Positions 16,270-21,310 of a stretch of DNA of 21,310 bases are shown here, in pieces; within the stretch, counting starts at the first letter, position 1; each line of letters starts with the position of its first letter. Below the pieces are notes generated by a model that saw only the letters and a program-made list of their open reading frames with translations, searched no databases and was not told where the DNA came from. A program made the translations under genes and the position numbers. The DNA is from a virus, in the IMG/VR virus record IMGVR_UViG_3300032116_001521, positions 1 to 21,310 of that record; one strand, 5' to 3'.

Positions 16270-19200
16270 TTAAATTAATAGTTTTCTTACATAAAATGGT
16301 TGAGATGAAACATTTGGATCTTTTGCAAAACTATCTCTATGGAGAACTACCGTCATATATTCTTTGATACCTTCTTGGAAATTGAAGAATATTTCAGTTA
16401 CTAGCCATTTTCCATAATACCTTCTATAAGGACTCACAAATAGCTGGGTGTCGTTTACATCCATTAATTCAACAATCGAACCTATCTTAATATTGTCATT
16501 TCTTCCTATTATTAGCTGAATATATTGCCCAAATAATAAATTCATCTGAGAATTTCTCATCAACGGAGTCATTTTTGGAGTATTCCAGAAAGTTGCATAG
16601 GTTCTTGAGTATTCGAGATAATCCATAAATCTATCCCCTATTTCTGGGCAATTGCAACTTGCTGTATTTTCTGAATCCGACCAGACACAACCCAACCATT
16701 CTGGACCAAGATTTTCTTCAATCAAAACACATTCTTTGATCTCTTGCTCTGCTTTATAGAGTTCAATATATGACGGTTCTGGTTCATTTGGTTGTCGATT
16801 TCTTGCTGGACAGTTGCAATATGGATCACCAGCTGTACATCCAGCAGTAGTAACAGGAGCCTTTGGATTCAAACACTTAAAATCAAGTCTATCGCAGAAA
16901 TTGGTGGATCTTGTAAAGACTACAAATTGACCAGCAAAGTTATTATCAAAAATATCAGGATGATTCTTTGTAGTTGGTGGGAAAATCATTCCATACTCAG
17001 AATATCCAGAAAGATCGTATTTCCAAACATCCTGACTCATAAGTCCAGGTCTGTAGATTATATGATCTCCAGATAACCACCAATTTGTAATTCGTCCAAA
17101 ATAAGCTTTTATATCTGGATGAAGTTCTCTAAAAATATCATTTGATTTAAATACGCTTATTTTTTCCTCATAGTAGCTGTTTGGGATTATATAAACAACA
17201 CCCTGAGCTTCCATATTTGTTATAATTTCGGCGGAATCTTGATAACTGTAATCTAAATCAATATAATTTTCATAAAAATTATTAGTATCAACTTCTTCAT
17301 ATGATTTAAATCTATTGATGTCTGATCTTAAAGATGATATATTTCTTAAATAGTTTTTATTTGAATAAAGATAAGAATTGTATTGAGTATTGTAAGAAAT
17401 TTCTGATGGCATACTTGTTGTGTTATTTGTAATAACAGAAATGCCTTGATTTAACTTACTATAAGGTGAACTTGCATCTGGATCAAATATTGCTGAATCA
17501 AAATATGGAACTGTTATTATATTTGATGGTATATGAAATGACCACCAATTTCTAAAAGCCTTCAACGATTTATTAACATCTAAAAGATAATTGGAAGCGT
17601 AATTAAGATTATCTAAAGTTTGTGAGTAGTCTGAAGCTTTTTTATTATTTTTTAAAGCTTCATCCATCGAACCATAAATTGTAAAATTTTCATTTACTGT
17701 TTGTTTTGCAAAATCTTTATAATCGTCTTGACTTTTATAATCAAATTCTATAGAAAATCTTAATGGAGATCCATCTAGGGATGAATTATATTTTGCACCA
17801 ACAGAAACATCAGATTCTTTATGACATGAATAATAATTATATTCAGTTTCAAAAGCCACTTCAGGCCAAAGATCCATCTGCGGTGATTCTATACCAGACC
17901 ACCACCAATAATATTCGCCATTTTGCTTTACATCTGGTATTCTTTTCATTGCAACATCAAAACCATATGGGTCCATTCCAATTACAACAATATTTTGATT
18001 GATTGTTTGTCTACCATTGGGTCCAGATGTTAAAGAAACCAGATATGGTAGAAAATATTCATATCCAGCATTTCTAACAAAACCATTTGGAAAATCTACA
18101 ATAGATTCAAGACCTATAGGTTCCTTAAACTCTATTCTAACATAAGATGATATTTCTTCTCTTATTATACTTGGTGGTTTTAAATTAGTTAAATTTTCGT
18201 GATATAGATTATATCTTTCATCATAACCAGAAGTATTATTTGTTAATTCTAAACTTCTTTGAATAAAATCACTTTTTATAGCTGTATCTGTATAGTTTGA
18301 TCTTCTTGCTTTATCCGATACTGATATAAATCCTTTTAATTTATTAGGCTCAGATACACCACCAAGCAATTCTGAATTAACTTCATCACTTCCGCTATAA
18401 TCGTATCCAACTATAGGATCATAAACTCCAGTAAATGGTGGATCATTTTCTGGAATAATGTCATCAATCAAACCTAATGTTTTATCATCACTTTCGGACT
18501 TATAACTTGAAGTTCCAATATTTGTTTTATATTTTTTATCATAATAGGGATGATTAAAAAGTCCTGGAATTAATTCTCTATCGGAATCATCGTCAAAAAA
18601 TATTTGATATAAATATGGACCAATTTCAGCTCCAGTTATTCCTTTATTCCTGGCTAGTATTTCATATCTAGAACCACGAATAGATTTTCTTTTTATACTT
18701 TTAATATTGTATAAACTGTTACTATTAACAATATTTTTAGCATTATCGATTTTATCTTCTCTTTTAGAGATAAAGAAAGCTTTTCTATTTAAATACTCTT
18801 CTTTCGCCAATTTCCACTTTTCGTAGAATTTAGATCTCAGTGTATCTCTTAGGTGAGTTATTAATTTATTTTGTTCTAATAATGTTGCTCTTATTTTAAA
18901 AGCTTTTCTTCTTTTAACTATTAATGTATTTGCAGATAAACAATCAGTGCACCATATAGTGGTGCACCCATCCTGAGTTGAAGCATCAAGAGCCTGGGAT
19001 AGTTTTTCTGTAGCATTTTTACTTTCTAAAAAATTTACTATTGGATTTTCTAAATGATTTGTATATCGATAAAAATCATATGGACTTCTAAAAAATACTC
19101 TACCACCAGTTGCCTGTACGCTATAAACATTAAATTTTATTTTTGAACAAAGTGCTACCCAAGATGGATAGCTATTATATCCACAGGGGTGTATATCTGT

Positions 19201-21108
19201 ATTAAATCCAAATCTAAATGGCGGATTCATTGGAACGCCGTGTGTAGTATTTGGTATATTGAGTGGAAAATCTGGAGGATTATTAGCACCAACCTCTATT
19301 TCATATAATATAGATGTATGATAATTTACATTTAAAGAGATATAACCATTTGAAGAATTTATAAACTCATTCAAATCAGCTATAGTTTTATTATTTTTTT
19401 CAATCAGTAGATCATATGTTTTGAAACCATTTTCAAATATATGTTTTTCATAATTATCAAATGTATCTGCAAAATTGTAGAATTGCTTTATTGTCTGATT
19501 ATATGGCGCAGAGTTGAGATTATATGATAATGTTATTCCTTTATTTTCTATAACATCTGGGTCATAATTATAAACATCTGTAAATGATCCAGCAGCACCA
19601 ATTCTATACTCTTGACCCAAATCACCAAATACTCCAGTTGGACCAAATAAAATTTTAAATTCTGGATCATTTCCTGGATTTCTGATTGATTGAAATCTTT
19701 CTATATCCTGTTGATCTTTTATTCCACCAAATCTATCCGCCAAACAGCAAACCGAACAACGATAAACTTCCCATTTTCTTTTTAGATTTTTCAAATAAGA
19801 AAATTTAGATCTTTTTTCTTTTAGAGGTTCTCTGATTTTTTTATGAATTGTGTGAAATGTAGGAAGATCCAATTCAGTCATGTCATATTGCGGAATGTAA
19901 TTTACATTATTCCACTTAGAATTTGCCGAAGCTCCAATATAATCCCACCACTGATAATAGGGAGTATTTAACTTTCCTTCTGTATAATATCCATAGATTT
20001 CATCATCAGTTTTTAATGTTTGAATTGGTTTGTTTTTTGTTTTTGAGAGAATCGATGTTTCTTGAGAATCTGGAATTATCTTATACTCATTCAAACTAGA
20101 CCACAATCCAAAATCTCTATGGTAATCAAAATCAACTATCTCAGTTTTGAATGCAAGAGATGTATCAATAAAATCTAGATAATAGTCGTCATAGTTTGGA
20201 CTAATTTTTTCGTAATAGGATTGAAATGTATTATTTGTGGCTAATTGTAAAACATCAGCCTCATTCATTCCTAGAACTTGTCTAACTGCATTTTCGATTG
20301 TTGGTTCTCTTAAGAAGTAAATTTTTTCATTTTCTACATCTTTTTGATCGTCTATAAGACCTTCAACTGATCTGAAATGATAACCTTCAGTATCTCTCCA
20401 TAGAAAGAAATTTACAGCATTTGGATTTTTCTGAGAGACTGCATAATTTTTTATGTAATTGAAGAGAGTTTCTAAATCTAACTGTCCTTTTGATTTAGAC
20501 CAAGGATAGGCAATCTCATTGGATTTAATCCATATTCCATTAAATGTTGGTTCAATTTCGTATTCTTCTATTTGAAGTTTATTGAATATTTCATTTACTA
20601 AACCCTTTATTTCACTTTCTTCTGCCTTCTCTGGATCTAATGAAATATATCCGACGAAATCTCCCTCAAAATTTAAAATATCTTCTTCATCCAATGTGAT
20701 AAGAGGATCATCTGTTGTAAAATCTATTCTAATTACATTATATTCCTGCTTTCCATCAACAGTGTAGTTTGAAGGTTTATCAGAAATTTGAGAAACACTT
20801 ATAATATTGAATTCGATTGTTTTTGTGTCTAATAAAAAAGGAACTTTTGGAAATTTAGTATAAAAAGAAACTATTAGTTTTTCAAAAGAATGTACATTCA
20901 ATTCCCCAGACCAATCATAATGATCTTTAAGCTCAATATAACCACCCATTAAAGTTGAGTGTATCGATTCGTGAATATTTAAAAGTCTAAGTGATGAAGT
21001 TCCTTTTTTATTTTTCCATGGATATATTTCAAATTCAATACCATTTTTAACAATCACTACACTTTTTAATCTTGATGATTCTGAAAATCTTGTACTAACT
21101 TTTGCCAT
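16270..21108 (-). CDS. Giant gp27-type baseplate hub protein with large insertion (1612 aa)
   Basis: T4 gp27 (391 residues) forms the trimeric hub at the end of the tail tube. Here residues 1-350 are compatible with the first hub domains, including NFFLWRDTEGYHFRSVEGL at 233-251, which resembles the F-x-x-x-GF-x-F-x-S segment of gp27-like proteins. Residues 1520-1594 match the closing domain: IKIGSIVEL at 1540-1548, YGKWLVTEI at 1565-1573, then VVLHRDS at 1587-1593. Between them, about 360-1490 has no motif I recognise. That insertion includes CSVCC at 451-455, WCTDC at 719-723, a charged helical stretch (about 730-790) and a cysteine cluster at 1405-1486. It sits directly before gp25, fitting a hub role. 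AGAGG 6 bases before ATG fixes the start. No lysozyme motif is seen. Hub assignment is moderate; the insertion function is unknown. Confidence 0.68.
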   Translation of the reverse strand: MAKVSTRFSESSRLKSVVIVKNGIEFEIYPWKNKKGTSSLRLLNIHESIHSTLMGGYIELKDHYDWSGELNVHSFEKLIVSFYTKFPKVPFLLDTKTIEFNIISVSQISDKPSNYTVDGKQEYNVIRIDFTTDDPLITLDEEDILNFEGDFVGYISLDPEKAEESEIKGLVNEIFNKLQIEEYEIEPTFNGIWIKSNEIAYPWSKSKGQLDLETLFNYIKNYAVSQKNPNAVNFFLWRDTEGYHFRSVEGLIDDQKDVENEKIYFLREPTIENAVRQVLGMNEADVLQLATNNTFQSYYEKISPNYDDYYLDFIDTSLAFKTEIVDFDYHRDFGLWSSLNEYKIIPDSQETSILSKTKNKPIQTLKTDDEIYGYYTEGKLNTPYYQWWDYIGASANSKWNNVNYIPQYDMTELDLPTFHTIHKKIREPLKEKRSKFSYLKNLKRKWEVYRCSVCCLADRFGGIKDQQDIERFQSIRNPGNDPEFKILFGPTGVFGDLGQEYRIGAAGSFTDVYNYDPDVIENKGITLSYNLNSAPYNQTIKQFYNFADTFDNYEKHIFENGFKTYDLLIEKNNKTIADLNEFINSSNGYISLNVNYHTSILYEIEVGANNPPDFPLNIPNTTHGVPMNPPFRFGFNTDIHPCGYNSYPSWVALCSKIKFNVYSVQATGGRVFFRSPYDFYRYTNHLENPIVNFLESKNATEKLSQALDASTQDGCTTIWCTDCLSANTLIVKRRKAFKIRATLLEQNKLITHLRDTLRSKFYEKWKLAKEEYLNRKAFFISKREDKIDNAKNIVNSNSLYNIKSIKRKSIRGSRYEILARNKGITGAEIGPYLYQIFFDDDSDRELIPGLFNHPYYDKKYKTNIGTSSYKSESDDKTLGLIDDIIPENDPPFTGVYDPIVGYDYSGSDEVNSELLGGVSEPNKLKGFISVSDKARRSNYTDTAIKSDFIQRSLELTNNTSGYDERYNLYHENLTNLKPPSIIREEISSYVRIEFKEPIGLESIVDFPNGFVRNAGYEYFLPYLVSLTSGPNGRQTINQNIVVIGMDPYGFDVAMKRIPDVKQNGEYYWWWSGIESPQMDLWPEVAFETEYNYYSCHKESDVSVGAKYNSSLDGSPLRFSIEFDYKSQDDYKDFAKQTVNENFTIYGSMDEALKNNKKASDYSQTLDNLNYASNYLLDVNKSLKAFRNWWSFHIPSNIITVPYFDSAIFDPDASSPYSKLNQGISVITNNTTSMPSEISYNTQYNSYLYSNKNYLRNISSLRSDINRFKSYEEVDTNNFYENYIDLDYSYQDSAEIITNMEAQGVVYIIPNSYYEEKISVFKSNDIFRELHPDIKAYFGRITNWWLSGDHIIYRPGLMSQDVWKYDLSGYSEYGMIFPPTTKNHPDIFDNNFAGQFVVFTRSTNFCDRLDFKCLNPKAPVTTAGCTAGDPYCNCPARNRQPNEPEPSYIELYKAEQEIKECVLIEENLGPEWLGCVWSDSENTASCNCPEIGDRFMDYLEYSRTYATFWNTPKMTPLMRNSQMNLLFGQYIQLIIGRNDNIKIGSIVELMDVNDTQLFVSPYRRYYGKWLVTEIFFNFQEGIKEYMTVVLHRDSFAKDPNVSSQPFYVRKLLI
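16639..20031 (-). other. Coding insertion inside the hub-like protein (residues about 360-1490)
   Basis: This segment lies between the two recognisable hub ends. It includes aromatic-rich stretches (YYWWWSG near 1066-1072), a basic/acidic probable helix (about 730-790), acidic DDDSDRE near 839-845, and cysteines grouped at 451-455, 642-654, 715-723 and 1405-1486. Some parts look like extended, Asn/Ser/Tyr-rich surface regions. The boundaries are approximate and set only by where hub-like sequence stops being recognisable. Confidence 0.5.
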
Positions 21109-21109
21109 A

Positions 21110-21310
21110 TCAAACCTCTAAATCCAATACTAAAGTTTTTCTTTCATTGCTACTGAGCAATTCGAATAATCTACTAGTAACCACACTAAGATATTGTCCA
21201 TTTAGAACTTTAATTATTCTAAATTTAGAGTTATCTTGAATTACTTTTTGTTCAAGAGTTATTGTTCCTGAATGTAATGGAGTAACATCGTCTACAAATT
21301 TTTGAAGAGC
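21110..21310 (-). CDS. C-terminal 66 codons of an upstream late gene
   Basis: A minus-strand frame is open from the window edge and ends in TGA at 21112-21110, one base before the hub-like ATG. The visible protein ends in KTLVLDLEV and includes TPLHSGTITLEQKV and FRIIKVLNGQYLSV, alternating strands with no motif I can name. Its place before the hub suggests another baseplate or tail gene, for example a gp53- or gp5-position gene, but nothing in the sequence decides this. Its last codons carry the ribosome site of the next gene, so the two are probably co-transcribed. The frame is well supported; the identity is unknown. Confidence 0.75.
   Translation of the reverse strand, partial: ALQKFVDDVTPLHSGTITLEQKVIQDNSKFRIIKVLNGQYLSVVTSRLFELLSSNERKTLVLDLEV
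21115..21119 (-). promoter_or_regulatory. Ribosome binding site (AGAGG)
   Basis: AGAGG on the minus strand, 6 bases before the hub-like ATG at 21108, within the end of the upstream coding sequence. It supports that start. Confidence 0.65.

Noticed and set aside
18880-18945. CLSANTLIV in the hub insertion (near residue 723), resembling the first block of an intein
   Set aside because: The usual following glycine-containing strand and the His-Asn closing junction are not seen downstream, and the paired WCTDC context fits the other cysteine clusters better.
1-21310. tRNA genes, rho-independent terminators, attachment sites or transposons
   Set aside because: The minus-strand genes fill the window with gaps of at most 22 bases. 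I saw no stem-loop plus T-run in a gap, no clover-leaf candidate, and no recombinase or transposase motif.

Overview
The window is a 21.3 kb stretch from the late structural (tail/baseplate) region of a T4-like contractile-tailed phage or prophage-like relative (Caudoviricetes, myovirus morphology). Every supportable gene lies on the minus strand, so transcription runs from the high-coordinate end to position 1. Genes are packed with 1-4 base overlaps or gaps of at most 22 bases. There are no stretches over 300 bases without a gene, and I see no RNA genes, integrase, transposase or CRISPR array. The DNA is very AT-rich (about 30% G+C by eye), suggesting an AT-rich host. The host cannot be named from this window.

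Layout in transcription order. (1) The last 66 codons of an unidentified gene (21310-21110). (2) A 1612-residue protein whose two ends look like a gp27-type baseplate hub, with a very large insertion between them. (3) A clear gp25 baseplate wedge/sheath-initiator protein and (4) a clear gp6 wedge protein. (5) A 399-residue gp7/gpI-type wedge protein carrying an FYxxKG motif and an HPAG motif. (6) A gp8-type wedge protein of about 600 residues, nearly twice T4 length. (7) A 225-residue protein with a PGxxVQAxELNxIQ motif typical of baseplate-to-fibre linking proteins. (8) A 769-residue fibre with a jelly-roll type receptor-binding part. (9) A 156-residue small protein that looks like a stand-alone copy of a domain found in that fibre. 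(10-12) Three consecutive large adhesin-like genes (946, 1012 and at least 588 residues, the last cut by the window edge). Each starts with a short collagen-like Gly-X-Y stalk, continues with a beta-rich-looking region and then a block of disulfide-type cysteine repeats. The two complete ones end in an Lcl_C/DUF1566-like (C-type-lectin-like) domain.

How they fit together: the hub, gp25, gp6, gp7-like and gp8-like proteins would build the baseplate core and wedges. The 225-residue protein probably seats fibres on the wedge. The fibre and the three collagen/Cys-rich/lectin-like proteins would form the host-recognition apparatus in place of T4 gp9-gp12.

The most unusual part is the tandem family of collagen-stalk, cysteine-repeat, lectin-like proteins at 1-7667. 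Next are the giant hub insertion and the scatter of paired cysteines across baseplate proteins. Functional calls rest on motif recognition by eye, with no database search.
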